Assembly: GCA_902560875.1 (NCBI GenBank)
Contig: CACENO010000009.1
Location: forward strand, 1 to 56,837
Source: an uncultured Prochlorococcus sp.
GTDB taxonomy: Bacteria > Cyanobacteriota > Cyanobacteriia > PCC-6307 > Cyanobiaceae
DNA length: 56,837 bases
Reading direction: 5' to 3'
Both the position numbers and the translations under genes were made by a program. Below the pieces are notes generated by a model, which did no database searches, was not told the DNA's origin, and saw only the letters and a program-made list of their open reading frames with translations. Shown here in pieces: positions 38,354 through 46,520 of the stretch. Every line of letters begins with the position of its first letter. Within the stretch, counting starts at the first letter, position 1.

Positions 38354-38513
38354 TTTTAAATTCTCCTCTCCATGATTAATAAGATGTAGTTTTCTGATCC
38401 AAGCTTTCTTGAAATGTTTTAAATATAGTCAAAGACTCCTATTTACATTATTAATTCCTATATTCCTTATTTATATAATTTAACCAAGCTTGAATAAAGA
38501 AGATAGTAAAAAA

Positions 38514-39491
38514 TTAAACTCTTGTGATGTAAGCTCCAACAGAACTTCTTATATGTGAATCCGAAAACTTCCATATATATGCATCTATATAAAAATGATA
38601 AAGTTGGAATAGGATTGGTATTAGATATAGGAGAGAGTAATTTACTTCCTCTCCTAGTTTTTTCGGCATTCCAAAAAATGTTAATGTTGTCATAATGAGT
38701 GAATATGTAATTACAAAACCTATACGTCTTAAAATTGCTGATGATTTAAGTGTTTGATTTAGAGATTTGAATTTGGTCGATAACTTTCTGATGTTAATTA
38801 TCCAAACAAGATAAATATATTGAATCCAATGCATTCCAACCCCTACAGCTGTAGCTATTGCTAAATCGTCAATAAATAAAATTGGTAAATATATAAATAT
38901 ACCTGTAATTACTGAAAGTATTGATTTGAATTTATTACCGTGATGGATGTAAAATGATGAGTATATTAATATAAAGTATAATAGGAATAAAAAAGATATA
39001 ACTATATTTATATTTGATCTTGTGAGATAATCTGATAAGATGCCAGGCTGATATAATCCAATAGCAATAAATATCAATGATGGAAGATATATATATATGG
39101 ACGATCGAGATCTGCCTTTGTTTGGTAATTTTGATATCGCTACGCTTTGTCGTGTTACATGCCATCCAGAGGCTAAGTAATGGAAGATTAAGACTACATT
39201 TGGATTGAAAAACCAAAGTCCTGCAATGCTTAATAATAAAAATAAAGGAAGTATTTGCACATGATACAAGTTCGCATTAACCCATTGCCAATTTTGGCGA
39301 TCAAAGAAGAACAACCATGTTGAAGCAAAATGAGTTTCTGCAAATAAGAAAAGTATTATGAAAAATAATATTGAACCTAAGTAAGGAAGGTTTAGTAATA
39401 ACAAAAGATATATTAGTGAAAACCAAAAAGGAAAATATATAAATAATATATCTGAAGGGTTATTGATCAAATTTGTATTTTTGTATCCCAT
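38514..39491 (-). CDS. Polytopic membrane protein, last gene of carbamoyltransferase set 1
   Basis: 325 residues with about eight to ten hydrophobic helices. Polar residues stand inside the helices, for example 'FAETHFASTWLFFFDRQNWQWVNANLYH' and 'LIFHYLASGWHVTRQSVAISK', where repeated His could bind a metal or lipid headgroup. I recognise no family. It begins one base before the end of the methyltransferase stop (TAATG), so it is co-translated with that gene. A role in making or moving a membrane-linked product is inferred from context only. Confidence 0.75.
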   Translation of the reverse strand: MGYKNTNLINNPSDILFIYFPFWFSLIYLLLLLNLPYLGSILFFIILFLFAETHFASTWLFFFDRQNWQWVNANLYHVQILPLFLLLSIAGLWFFNPNVVLIFHYLASGWHVTRQSVAISKLPNKGRSRSSIYIYLPSLIFIAIGLYQPGILSDYLTRSNINIVISFLFLLYFILIYSSFYIHHGNKFKSILSVITGIFIYLPILFIDDLAIATAVGVGMHWIQYIYLVWIINIRKLSTKFKSLNQTLKSSAILRRIGFVITYSLIMTTLTFFGMPKKLGEEVNYSLLYLIPILFQLYHFYIDAYIWKFSDSHIRSSVGAYITRV

Positions 39492-40342
39492 TATTGCTTA
39501 ATATTCTTTGCACAAATAGTAAAATAACCAGGGCTAAACTTTCGCTCTATTACGTTCTTATTGAATGAATAGGATTCAAGTTCTTTTTCCATTCCAAAAA
39601 GTTTCTGTTTAGAATAGTTCTTGAGACTTTTGTAGTTATTAATGCTAGTTGATACAAGTTGAAATCCTATTTCTTGAACCCATTCGATTATCTCTTCAAG
39701 AGTGTGTTGGGTTTCATGTGGATGTAGAACTTGGTCTCTAAACCAGGAATAGGAGTGCTTCTTATCATCCATAGAATTATTCATTTCTTTAAATAAGTTA
39801 TAGGCCGACTCCTCACCGTGCCATCTAGAGTATCCCTGAAGGTATTGAAGCATTGGCCTTCTTCCATATAGGTGATATAGGCCTATATATAAATAACCAT
39901 TCTTCTTAACATAATTACTAATTTTCTTAAATGCAGCTTTGCAATCTTTTGTGTGATGGAGAACACCAAGACTAACAACTAGGTCATATGTGTTCGAACT
40001 TTGGAAATTAAAAATATCACTGATTTGGTATTTAATATCTACTGATAATTTTTTTGAAACTAATGAAGCTATTTCTATTGCTTTCTTTGTGAAATCTACA
40101 GATGTTACATTTTTATTATAGTAATAGGCAATGCTATTCGTTAACCAACCTGTCCCACATCCAAATTCGATTACATTTTTTATTTCATTTTTCTGCTTAA
40201 AAGATATTCTAGAATTAAGTAGATCATGAAGGTCTTGGTATTCAAGAATTTGATTTGTGGTAGTTATATTTTTTAAATAAAAATCAATATCTTCAGTAAA
40301 ATTAAAAGGTATATCTTTGTAGAATTCTTTTACTTTTTCCAT
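39491..40342 (-). CDS. SAM-dependent methyltransferase of carbamoyltransferase set 1
   Basis: 283 residues from ATG at 40342 ('MEKVKEFYKDIPFNFTEDIDFYLKN'). A longer open frame upstream overlaps the SxtK-like gene in another frame and is not used. Motif I is 'VIEFGCGTGWLTNSIAYYYNKNVTSVDFTKKAIEIA'; motif after strand 4 is 'YDLVVSLGVLHHTKDCKAAFKKI'. It starts eight bases after the SxtK-like stop. The target is unknown, possibly the same glycan or lipid as the carbamoyltransferase. Confidence 0.85.
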   Translation of the reverse strand: MEKVKEFYKDIPFNFTEDIDFYLKNITTTNQILEYQDLHDLLNSRISFKQKNEIKNVIEFGCGTGWLTNSIAYYYNKNVTSVDFTKKAIEIASLVSKKLSVDIKYQISDIFNFQSSNTYDLVVSLGVLHHTKDCKAAFKKISNYVKKNGYLYIGLYHLYGRRPMLQYLQGYSRWHGEESAYNLFKEMNNSMDDKKHSYSWFRDQVLHPHETQHTLEEIIEWVQEIGFQLVSTSINNYKSLKNYSKQKLFGMEKELESYSFNKNVIERKFSPGYFTICAKNIKQ

Positions 40343-40350
40343 TGTTTTAT

Positions 40351-40509
40351 TTAGAAAAGTGTGTATATGAATGGAGCAACAACGGACCCTTGAGCCGTAA
40401 ATATAACAATTGCAAGTACAACTAGAAGGACAGCAAATGGTACTAGCCAATATTTCTTACGAGCTACTGCATAAGCAACGATCTGCTTTAATATTCTGAT
40501 CGATTTCAT
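40351..40509 (-). CDS. DUF5989/SxtK-like small membrane protein (set 1)
   Basis: 52 residues, below usual gene-calling size. A basic start 'MKSIRILKQIVAYAVARKKYW' leads to one helix 'LVPFAVLLVVLAIVIFTA' and the family tail 'QGSVVAPFIYTLF'. This tail is the DUF5989 hallmark; SxtK of the saxitoxin cluster is the named relative. The ATG overlaps the SxtJ-like stop by one base (TAATG). It probably assists the carbamoyltransferase at the membrane (inference). Confidence 0.88.
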   Translation of the reverse strand: MKSIRILKQIVAYAVARKKYWLVPFAVLLVVLAIVIFTAQGSVVAPFIYTLF

Positions 40510-40889
40510 TAGTACTGATCTTTTGGATTTTGTGGTTTAGTGGAGACAGGGTCCGAGTAGTAACTTTTGCAAGGCTTCCTGACTTTTATTAAGCTTATCA
40601 TAGCTTTAAAAATAGCAGCTGGAGTTATTAATAGATAGAAAAATAATGATAATATTAATTTGGAATTGATTTTTCCCAACTTATCACCCAACTTTATCCA
40701 TAATTTATAAGGCTTTCTTAGTGAGTATGGAGAGATTATGCTTATTATAAATATAATTAAGGCAAAAATTAAGGGTATAAGTCTTATTTCTCTATGGAGT
40801 AAATACGGGATTAATGTGAATATCACTAGAAGCATTAGTGAGAAGATAATGCCTGACTTCCTAAGTAGATTTTTTGTAGGGAATTCCAT
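40509..40889 (-). CDS. SxtJ-like membrane protein (set 1)
   Basis: 126 residues with three hydrophobic segments. The middle carries the SxtJ pattern: 'PYSLRKPYKLWIKLGDKLGKINSKLILSLFFYLLITPAAIFKAMISL', with W-x-K-L-G, L-G-x-I and the T-P before the last helix. It lies 17 bases downstream of the carbamoyltransferase and overlaps the SxtK-like gene. SxtJ and SxtK occur widely next to such carbamoyltransferases, but their exact job is unknown. Confidence 0.85.
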   Translation of the reverse strand: MEFPTKNLLRKSGIIFSLMLLVIFTLIPYLLHREIRLIPLIFALIIFIISIISPYSLRKPYKLWIKLGDKLGKINSKLILSLFFYLLITPAAIFKAMISLIKVRKPCKSYYSDPVSTKPQNPKDQY

Positions 40890-40906
40890 AGTCCTATTAA
40901 GGATGA

Positions 40907-42739
40907 TTAGTCATCAATTAGATTAAGCTTGAGAAATTTACTATTTATGTTCTGAGGGAGTGCCTCTTTAGTGATTAAAAATGAGCCTAAAGCAAGTATA
41001 TCAATTTCTGTATTTACGAAACATCTCAATGCATCTTCTGGTGTACATACTATTGGCTCACCTCTAACATTATATGAAGTATTGATAAGCAATGGGCAAT
41101 TAGTTAATTGATAAAATTCATTAATTAGTGAGTAAAATTTAGGATTTCTCTCTTCCGATACTGTTTGGACTCTGCAGCTATTGTCTATATGAGTAATGGC
41201 AGGTAATTCCGAACGAATTTGATTTACCTTCTCAATCCCTCTCAACTCTTCATTATCGTTAACTTCTTTTAGAAATTGATCTGAGAGGCTCCTTGTGATG
41301 AGCATGTAGGGAGATTCATCTTTTAGATTAAAGTATTCATTTTGGTGTCCATTCAGAATTGCAGGAGCAAAGGGCCTAAATGATTCTCGGTTTTTAATCT
41401 TTATATTCATTTTCTTTTGCATGTCTATAACTCTTGGATCACCAAGGATTGATCTATTTCCTAATGCTCTTGGACCATATTCCATTCTTCCTTGAAACCA
41501 ACCTACAACTTTCCCTTTTGAAAGTAGGTTAGCAACCTTTGTACTTAATTGATTATCATCTAAATATTCATAAGGCAACTTTAGATCTTCTAAATAATTC
41601 TTTATTTGGTTTTCGCTAAATTCAGGGCCTAAATAAGTTGATTTCATTTGATCATATTTGTATAATTCCCGAGTGCTCTTTTCATTGGTATATAAGTGTG
41701 CCAAGGCACAACCTAGTGCTCCACCCGCATCTCCTGCTGCCGGTTGAATCCATAAGTTTTGGAAACAGTTTTGGTCTATAATTTTACCGTTCGCTACGCA
41801 GTTAAGTGCAACACCTCCCGCTAAGCACAGGTTATCAATATCATAACTTTGCTTCAAATTACTTGTGATCTTGAGAATTATAGACTCAGTAGCAGATTGA
41901 ATAGAGGCTGCAATATCCATGTAGAATTGTGTAATTACTTCTTCTGGCTCTCTAGGTTTATGACCAAATAACTTAATGAATTTACTGGAAATCATCCGGA
42001 GACCACGATGATATTTAAAATATTTCATATTTAATTTAAACGAACCATCTTCCTTTATATTAATTAAATTATTTAGTATTTTGTCTTTATAAATTGGCTT
42101 TCCGTATGGGGCTAGTCCCATTAATTTATATTCTCCTGAGTTAACTTTGAATCCACAGAAATATGTAAATGATGAATATAGTAAACCTATAGAGTGAGGG
42201 AAATTAATCTCCCATATTTGTTGAAGTTCATTGCCTTTTCCCATCCAAGCGGATGTAGTAGCCCATTCCCCTACAGCATCCATGCATAAAACTATTGCTT
42301 CCTTAAATGGCGATGGAAAAAATGCTGAAGCTGCATGAGATAAATGATGCTCTGAAAAATAGAGTTTATCCTCAGAGAAATCTTCATCAAGCCTTGATAT
42401 TCTTTCTACAAGGTTTTCTCTTGTAAACAATTTTTCTCCTACCCAAGTTTGCATAGAAGGTATGAATGATGATATTCCTCTTGGGGCTGTATTAAAATAG
42501 GTTTCTAACAAGCGCATAAAAACCCTTATTGGTTTTTCATAATAGACATAGGCACTTATATCTTCTTGATGCTCTTTGGCTACTTTTAGACAATAATCAA
42601 TAGAACAAAAGGGGAACCTTTCATCATATTTCCTTCTGCTAAATCGTTCTTCTTGAGCAGCTGCAAGTACCTCTCCACTTTTAGAGATAAGAGCAGCAGC
42701 ACTGTCATGATAAAAGCAAGATATTCCAATTATTGCCAT
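40907..42739 (-). CDS. NodU/TobZ/SxtI-type O-carbamoyltransferase (set 1)
   Basis: Transfers a carbamoyl group from carbamoyl phosphate, through carbamoyl-AMP, to a hydroxyl. 610 residues, close to SxtI and TobZ. N-terminal Kae1-like domain: 'IIGISCFYHDSAAALI', metal-site 'FSEHHLSHAASAFFPSPF', 'VLCMDAVGEWATTSAWMG', 'LAGGVALNCVANGKI' and 'IQPAAGDAGGALGCAL'. C-terminal YrdC-like domain: 'GRMEYGPRALGNRSILGDPR' and 'NRESFRPFAPAIL'. All expected motifs are intact. It is followed by sxtJ-like, sxtK-like and a methyltransferase. Confidence 0.94.
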   Translation of the reverse strand: MAIIGISCFYHDSAAALISKSGEVLAAAQEERFSRRKYDERFPFCSIDYCLKVAKEHQEDISAYVYYEKPIRVFMRLLETYFNTAPRGISSFIPSMQTWVGEKLFTRENLVERISRLDEDFSEDKLYFSEHHLSHAASAFFPSPFKEAIVLCMDAVGEWATTSAWMGKGNELQQIWEINFPHSIGLLYSSFTYFCGFKVNSGEYKLMGLAPYGKPIYKDKILNNLINIKEDGSFKLNMKYFKYHRGLRMISSKFIKLFGHKPREPEEVITQFYMDIAASIQSATESIILKITSNLKQSYDIDNLCLAGGVALNCVANGKIIDQNCFQNLWIQPAAGDAGGALGCALAHLYTNEKSTRELYKYDQMKSTYLGPEFSENQIKNYLEDLKLPYEYLDDNQLSTKVANLLSKGKVVGWFQGRMEYGPRALGNRSILGDPRVIDMQKKMNIKIKNRESFRPFAPAILNGHQNEYFNLKDESPYMLITRSLSDQFLKEVNDNEELRGIEKVNQIRSELPAITHIDNSCRVQTVSEERNPKFYSLINEFYQLTNCPLLINTSYNVRGEPIVCTPEDALRCFVNTEIDILALGSFLITKEALPQNINSKFLKLNLIDD

Positions 42740-42798
42740 TTTGTCTTTTCTAATTAAACCTTAATTCTTAGGTATAATAGCATTAAATTATAGTGCTT

Positions 42799-44016
42799 TT
42801 AATCTTTTGCGTATTTTGAATTATAGCTAAGATATTTTTTGATTTGCTTTGCAATTGTTTTATATCCGTTAGCGGTAGGATGATGATCATTTTCTTCATA
42901 GAATCCAGAACAAGTTTCATCTGTACAAGGATACTTACGTTGATCTACTTCTATTTCTAAATGGTTAACCTTTATTCCTTCAGGAAAATCTTTATTATTT
43001 GCAACTACCTGATCAATAATTGTGCTAACAGAAAATATATATTTTCTGTTAGGAGCAATATTCTGAACGATGTTTCTTGGGTGTGGAAAACTTATAAAGT
43101 ATAATTCTTCCGCTCCTACGTCCGCTGCAGTCTTAATATAATTCTTAAGCACTTTGGCAAAGTAATTATCTGCTTCTTGATTTTTTTTCATTAAAGGCTT
43201 AACAATGGAAGACCAGCCAGGAGTACTTGTGAAATCATATTTTGTATCACTATAATAGAATAGTTGACCAGCAAATCTTCTAATTATGCTAGTAATTAGA
43301 ACTGGTGTAACCGGCTTAATCCTAAAAGCATTTGGAGGGTCTAGGTCAACGCTATAGTTATAAAATCTGAGATGTGATGATTGAAAAGGCTTTACTTTGT
43401 AGTGCCTAATATTGGAATAGCTATATTTACTTTGATTTTTGTACCTTATAAAATCATCACCTAGGTCTCCTTGATCAATAATAGAGATTACAACTTTAGG
43501 CTTGATACCTTTGGAGTACATATAGGCCAATTGAGCTGAGTTATTTTTTGGTGAAAAACTTGAACTACTTCCATTAATTGTTTGCCATCCTCTATTTGAA
43601 AAATTTCTAAATATCAAATCAGTTGCAATAGAACCTAATCCTTCTCCTATTGAGTCCCCTTGCATTAATATCGTATTACAATTTTGACGATCTTTCCTGG
43701 ATCTTTCAATATTGCAATTTGAAAACCTAGAATAAATAAAGTAAGAGAAATCGTCTTTATTTAGAGGAGAAAGCATATTGTTTCCACTTGAGGTCCTTTT
43801 GATATCTACTTCTCTAAAATCCTCATCTCTGTAGTGATTAACATATTTTAAGTAATTTCTAAGCTCTGGTGATTTTTGTATTGCATATGGCATAGAAATA
43901 TTCTCTTTATAGTAGTAATAAGATCTTGAAAAGACTTCAATTACAAAGAGGCTCAAGATGATGTTTATTCCTACCAAGCTGGTAAGAGGCTTGTATAAGA
44001 TTTTTAGCTTACCCAT
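42799..44016 (-). CDS. Membrane-anchored SGNH hydrolase-like protein (set 1)
   Basis: 405 residues. An N-terminal helix ('SLVGINIILSLFVIEVFS') anchors the protein, with the domain outside. Block I 'ILMQGDSIGEGLGS' holds the Ser, and block V 'DHHPTANGYKTIAKQI' holds the Asp and His, so an active hydrolase or acyl/acetyl transferase is possible. It lies 59 bases upstream of the carbamoyltransferase on the same strand. Its likely role is surface glycan or lipid modification, as with other SGNH partners of such clusters. Confidence 0.8.
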   Translation of the reverse strand: MGKLKILYKPLTSLVGINIILSLFVIEVFSRSYYYYKENISMPYAIQKSPELRNYLKYVNHYRDEDFREVDIKRTSSGNNMLSPLNKDDFSYFIYSRFSNCNIERSRKDRQNCNTILMQGDSIGEGLGSIATDLIFRNFSNRGWQTINGSSSSFSPKNNSAQLAYMYSKGIKPKVVISIIDQGDLGDDFIRYKNQSKYSYSNIRHYKVKPFQSSHLRFYNYSVDLDPPNAFRIKPVTPVLITSIIRRFAGQLFYYSDTKYDFTSTPGWSSIVKPLMKKNQEADNYFAKVLKNYIKTAADVGAEELYFISFPHPRNIVQNIAPNRKYIFSVSTIIDQVVANNKDFPEGIKVNHLEIEVDQRKYPCTDETCSGFYEENDHHPTANGYKTIAKQIKKYLSYNSKYAKD

Positions 44017-44087
44017 GCTATTACAAAGTTTATTCCTATAAGGATAGTAGATGAGCTATTGTCTTATGTAATCAGAGTTAAATAAAG

Positions 44088-44327
44088 ATGAGACAAATAC
44101 TAGCTTTTTTGCTAGCCATCTTTCTCGTTGTGGCTCCGGTGAACTCCTACCCACAGACGGAATTTGATGATTGTGTTATATCTACAAAAGACAATCCAGA
44201 AATGGCTGATCTTGAAGAGGAATCTATAGAAGGTTTTTGTGATTGTGCTTTGACAAATATTTTTGATGAAAACAAAGTTGACAATCTTTGGATGAATGTT
44301 TGTATCAATACGAACTTATATCCGTGA
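44088..44327 (+). CDS. Small secreted Cys-containing protein
   Basis: 79 residues. Signal peptide about 1-20 ('ILAFLLAIFLVVAPVNS'). The mature part is acidic with four Cys ('FDDCVIS', 'GFCDCALTN', 'NVCINT') that could form two disulfides. I recognise no family, though small exported acidic proteins of this kind occur in Prochlorococcus islands. A second small gene follows after 31 bases. Confidence 0.7.
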   Translation: MRQILAFLLAIFLVVAPVNSYPQTEFDDCVISTKDNPEMADLEEESIEGFCDCALTNIFDENKVDNLWMNVCINTNLYP

Positions 44328-44358
44328 AAATATCTCCTAGGATCTAAAAAAAATTATC

Positions 44359-44502
44359 ATGTCAACTGATCCAGTTGGGGGAATTGGCTCATTACTCTTA
44401 AGCCTGACTTTGGCTGCTGGTGTGGTTGCCTTTGCTGTTCTAATTATAAGAGGCTTTTATGAGGCTATCAAAGGCCTCGCATCTCAATCAAAAGAGAAAT
44501 GA
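44359..44502 (+). CDS. 47-residue single-helix membrane protein
   Basis: A Gly/Ser-rich N-terminus 'MSTDPVGGIGSLLLS' leads to one helix 'LTLAAGVVAFAVLIIRGFYEAI' and a basic tail 'KGLASQSKEK'. It has ATG at 44359 and stop TGA at 44500-44502. The base composition is richer in GC than its flanks, and the frame reads cleanly, so I call it real. Function unknown. Confidence 0.65.
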   Translation: MSTDPVGGIGSLLLSLTLAAGVVAFAVLIIRGFYEAIKGLASQSKEK

Positions 44503-44712
44503 GTATAGTTCTTTACATTTTAAATGCTTTTAACACTAATTATTTAATTTGGTGGTAATAATAAAATTTAATAAATCCTTCCATTTATTATTATAATATT
44601 TTTCTTCGCACTTTCAACTTTAAAAACTGTTTTTATCTATTTTAATAACTGTTAGGCTCGTTATATTGTTATTTTATCTTTGGGCTTAGATTTTCATAAA
44701 TGGATTTAAATA

Positions 44713-45114
44713 TTAATTAATTTGATTCGTTGTTAAACGATATGATAAATCATCAATTCTTTTTTTATTTACCCCCATATCACCTATCCCTACACGAGAT
44801 TCTGACCTCAATTGAATGGTTTTTGGTGAGATTATCTTCACCTCAAGATCATCTACATAATGCATCCATTTTGTAGTTGCTTCTGCATGAATATATGAAT
44901 GATTCTCGTCTATTATTTTTGTCCTTGGTGTATCTCTTATTAGTTTATTTAATTTGTTAAATGTATCTTCCGTATTACTGACATCCCAATTTGTTAGAAT
45001 ACAATGAGTGGTTACAATACATTCAGGTAGACCCTCTGTCTTGACTGCAAAGGCAGGAGGATTAAAACAACAAATAATTATTAAAAACAATACAAATGAG
45101 ATAGCCCTAGTCAT
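44713..45114 (-). CDS. DUF1499 family exported protein
   Basis: About 133 residues from the Met at 45114 ('MTRAISFVLFLIII'), which starts a signal peptide; an ATG at 45159 would add 15 residues. The DUF1499 pattern is clear: 'RTKIIDENHSYIHAEATTKWMHYVDDLEVKII' and 'IQLRSESRVGIGDMGVNKKRIDDLSYRL'. It is exported, with a probable disulfide between the two Cys of 'ECIVTTHCI'. The function of the family is unknown. Confidence 0.82.
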   Translation of the reverse strand: MTRAISFVLFLIIICCFNPPAFAVKTEGLPECIVTTHCILTNWDVSNTEDTFNKLNKLIRDTPRTKIIDENHSYIHAEATTKWMHYVDDLEVKIISPKTIQLRSESRVGIGDMGVNKKRIDDLSYRLTTNQIN

Positions 45115-45336
45115 GCCTTGATTCCCCCAGTATTTATATTTGTCAAGCAAATATAACATAGGAATAGCAACTGACTATGGCAGTTCAATTAATTCTTTGA
45201 GCGTTTACAGATCCAATGTTAACATATTATATTAGATGAATATATGATTAGAATATAATAAGTCATTATTTCTTATTTACACAAAGAAAATCTATATACC
45301 CAGTGATTAAATTCCACCAGGTATATATATTGATGT

Positions 45337-45444
45337 TTAGAATATTCCTGGAATAATTTGTCCAGAAACTGCATAGGTGCCAATAGCGGCTAAAAAGCCT
45401 ATCATTGCCCAACGCCCATTTTGGATCTCAGCATTTTCGTTCAT
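45337..45444 (-). CDS. hli: High-light-inducible protein (Hlip), 35 residues
   Basis: A single chlorophyll-binding-type helix: 'AEIQNGRWAMIGFLAAIGTYAVSGQIIPGIF'. The E-x-x-N-G-R-x-A-M-x-G core is intact. At 35 residues it is close to the minimal Hlip. Last of four in a row. Hlips bind chlorophyll and protect the photosystems under stress. Confidence 0.9.
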   Translation of the reverse strand: MNENAEIQNGRWAMIGFLAAIGTYAVSGQIIPGIF

Positions 45445-45466
45445 TTTGTTTGAAATAAATGATGTT

Positions 45467-45613
45467 TTAAAAAATACCTGGAATAATCCATCCAGTTATT
45501 GTGTAGTTATGGAGAAGAGCAATAAAAGCAATCATTGCTAATCGACCATGACCTTGCTCCGCATCCTTCCAAAAATCTGGAAACAATTTCGAAATTACTT
45601 GGAATAGCTGCAT
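45467..45613 (-). CDS. hli: High-light-inducible protein, divergent, 48 residues
   Basis: Hlip with the core 'AEQGHGRLAMIAFIALLHNYTITGWIIPGIF'. The usual Asn of E-x-x-N-G-R is His here (E-Q-G-H-G-R) and the Gly after A-M-x is Ala, so pigment binding may differ: His can also ligate chlorophyll. The N-terminus 'MQLFQVISKLFPDFWKD' is amphipathic. It is third in the cluster, 12 bases after the second. Confidence 0.85.
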   Translation of the reverse strand: MQLFQVISKLFPDFWKDAEQGHGRLAMIAFIALLHNYTITGWIIPGIF

Positions 45614-45625
45614 CTATAGATTTCG

Positions 45626-45829
45626 TTAGAAGACCCCTGGAATTATTTGACCAGTTGTTGCATAAGCGAGTATTGCAGCAATAAAGCCAAACATCGCCCA
45701 ACGTGCATTCGCAAGTTCTGCCTCTTCGGCATAGCTTGTGTAATTAGGGTCTATGTATGTACGCGGCTCAAGAGCGTACATATTCTGACGTCCTCCATCT
45801 TCTGTAATTACTCTCGTAGAATTAGTCAT
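45626..45829 (-). CDS. hli: High-light-inducible protein, 67 residues
   Basis: From ATG at 45829 ('MTNSTRVITEDGGRQNMYALEPRTYIDPNYTSYAEEAELANARWAMFGF'). The core is E-L-A-N-A-R-W-A-M-F-G-F and the tail 'TTGQIIPGVF'. The N-terminal extension with 'ALEPRTYIDPNY' is typical of the longer Prochlorococcus Hlips. It starts two bases after the stop of the first gene, so the cluster is one transcript. Confidence 0.92.
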   Translation of the reverse strand: MTNSTRVITEDGGRQNMYALEPRTYIDPNYTSYAEEAELANARWAMFGFIAAILAYATTGQIIPGVF

Positions 45830-45831
45830 TT

Positions 45832-45975
45832 TTATACCAAACCTGGAATGATTTGGCCTGTTGTTAGGTAAGCACCAACTGCAGCCCAAAATCCCATCAT
45901 TGCTGCCCATCCATTAATGCGCTCGGCATTAAATTTATTTGAGTCGACAGAGTCGATTTTAAAAGGATTGTTCAT
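45832..45975 (-). CDS. hli: High-light-inducible protein, 47 residues, first of cluster
   Basis: 'MNNPFKIDSVDSNKFNAERINGWAAMMGFWAAVGAYLTTGQIIPGLV'-type sequence read from 45975; core A-E-R-I-N-G-W-A-A-M-M-G-F. Here Trp-Ala replaces Arg in the usual N-G-R, a known variant among Hlips. A purine-poor leader with a stable hairpin (46005-46032) lies 30 bases upstream. Confidence 0.9.
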   Translation of the reverse strand: MNNPFKIDSVDSNKFNAERINGWAAMMGFWAAVGAYLTTGQIIPGLV

Positions 45976-46328
45976 TTAAGAAAAAACAAATGGTTTTTTG
46001 ATGATTTACGGGAGGCATGAACCTCACGTAAAGAAGTGTAACTCATTTTGTTTAGAAGTGTGAAGTTCGGTTTTCCACGTCTTCTCTCTTCGTATTATCT
46101 AATTTCTTAGAAGCATTGGAATGATTGTCTTTTTATATGCAATAAGCTTATGCCATCATTTATACTATCGTTTGCCACCTATTGTTTAAATATCTTATTA
46201 TACTTATTATCTGTACGTTAAGCGAAGTAATTCTGAAGATGATTATCAGTAAATTGATTTTATTTGGGCATTAACTTAATTATAATATTGTTTAAAAATC
46301 ATAAATAGTATTCTTTGAAGGAATCAAA
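45976..46328. other. Leader and promoter region of the hli cluster
   Basis: 353 bases with no gene. Next to the first hli start, AAAAAAC (45981-45987) can pair with GTTTTTT (45993-45999). Then comes the hairpin at 46005-46032. Beyond 46040 the sequence is very AT-rich and ends at the 24-bp inverted repeat of the second carbamoyltransferase set. The hli promoter should lie here; the exact -10 box is not clear. Confidence 0.5.
46005..46032 (-). promoter_or_regulatory. Hairpin in the hli leader
   Basis: TTTACG and GAGG (46005-46015, separated by one G) pair with CCTC and CGTAAA (46022-46032, separated by one A), leaving a six-base loop. Ten base pairs with one internal mismatch is stable for this genome. 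On the minus strand the hairpin lies about 30 bases before the first hli start. It may control translation or mRNA life. Confidence 0.5.
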
Positions 46329-46379
46329 TTTACCTATATTGCTATTTAATTTTATAAATTAAATAGCAATATAGGTAAA
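46329..46379. terminator. Perfect 24-base inverted repeat, probable terminator
   Basis: Bases 46329-46352 are the exact reverse complement of 46356-46379, with a three-base loop (TAT). The right arm covers the last codons and stop of the second DUF5989-like gene. It is AT-rich, and read on the minus strand ends in AAA rather than a T-run, but such a long stem probably stops or stabilises the transcript of set 2. Confidence 0.7.
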
Positions 46380-46520
46380 CGGCACCAAAACTTGGACTAC
46401 GCTTATGATTAGAATAATTATTAAAGCTAATAAAATAGATGTTATTAAGGCTGCTTGAAAGGGACTAGAATTTTTCCAAATTGAACTGACTAGGTGCTTT
46501 AAAAGTCTTAGAAAATTCAT
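46359..46520 (-). CDS. DUF5989/SxtK-like small membrane protein (set 2)
   Basis: 53 residues: start 'MNFLRLLKHLVSSIWKNSSPF', helix 'ALITSILLALIIILIISVV', tail 'QVLVPFTYIAI'. It matches the set-1 copy in size, basic start, single helix and the V-x-P-F-x-Y tail (set 1 ends V-A-P-F-I-Y-T-L-F). The ATG follows the carbamoyltransferase stop with no gap (TAAATG). Its 3' end lies in the long inverted repeat. Confidence 0.82.
   Translation of the reverse strand: MNFLRLLKHLVSSIWKNSSPFQAALITSILLALIIILIISVVQVLVPFTYIAI

Noticed and set aside
38641-38680. Sequence resembling a Yfr2-type loop
   Set aside because: Only a partial match to the conserved motif, and it lies inside the polytopic membrane protein gene.
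40343-40450. N-terminal extension of the set-1 methyltransferase
   Set aside because: It is the opposite-frame reading of the SxtK-like gene (Cys- and Ser-rich nonsense); the Met at 40342 begins the conserved part.
45830-45910. N-terminal extension of the 67-residue Hlip
   Set aside because: It reads through the first hli gene in another frame; the ATG at 45829 begins a typical Hlip.
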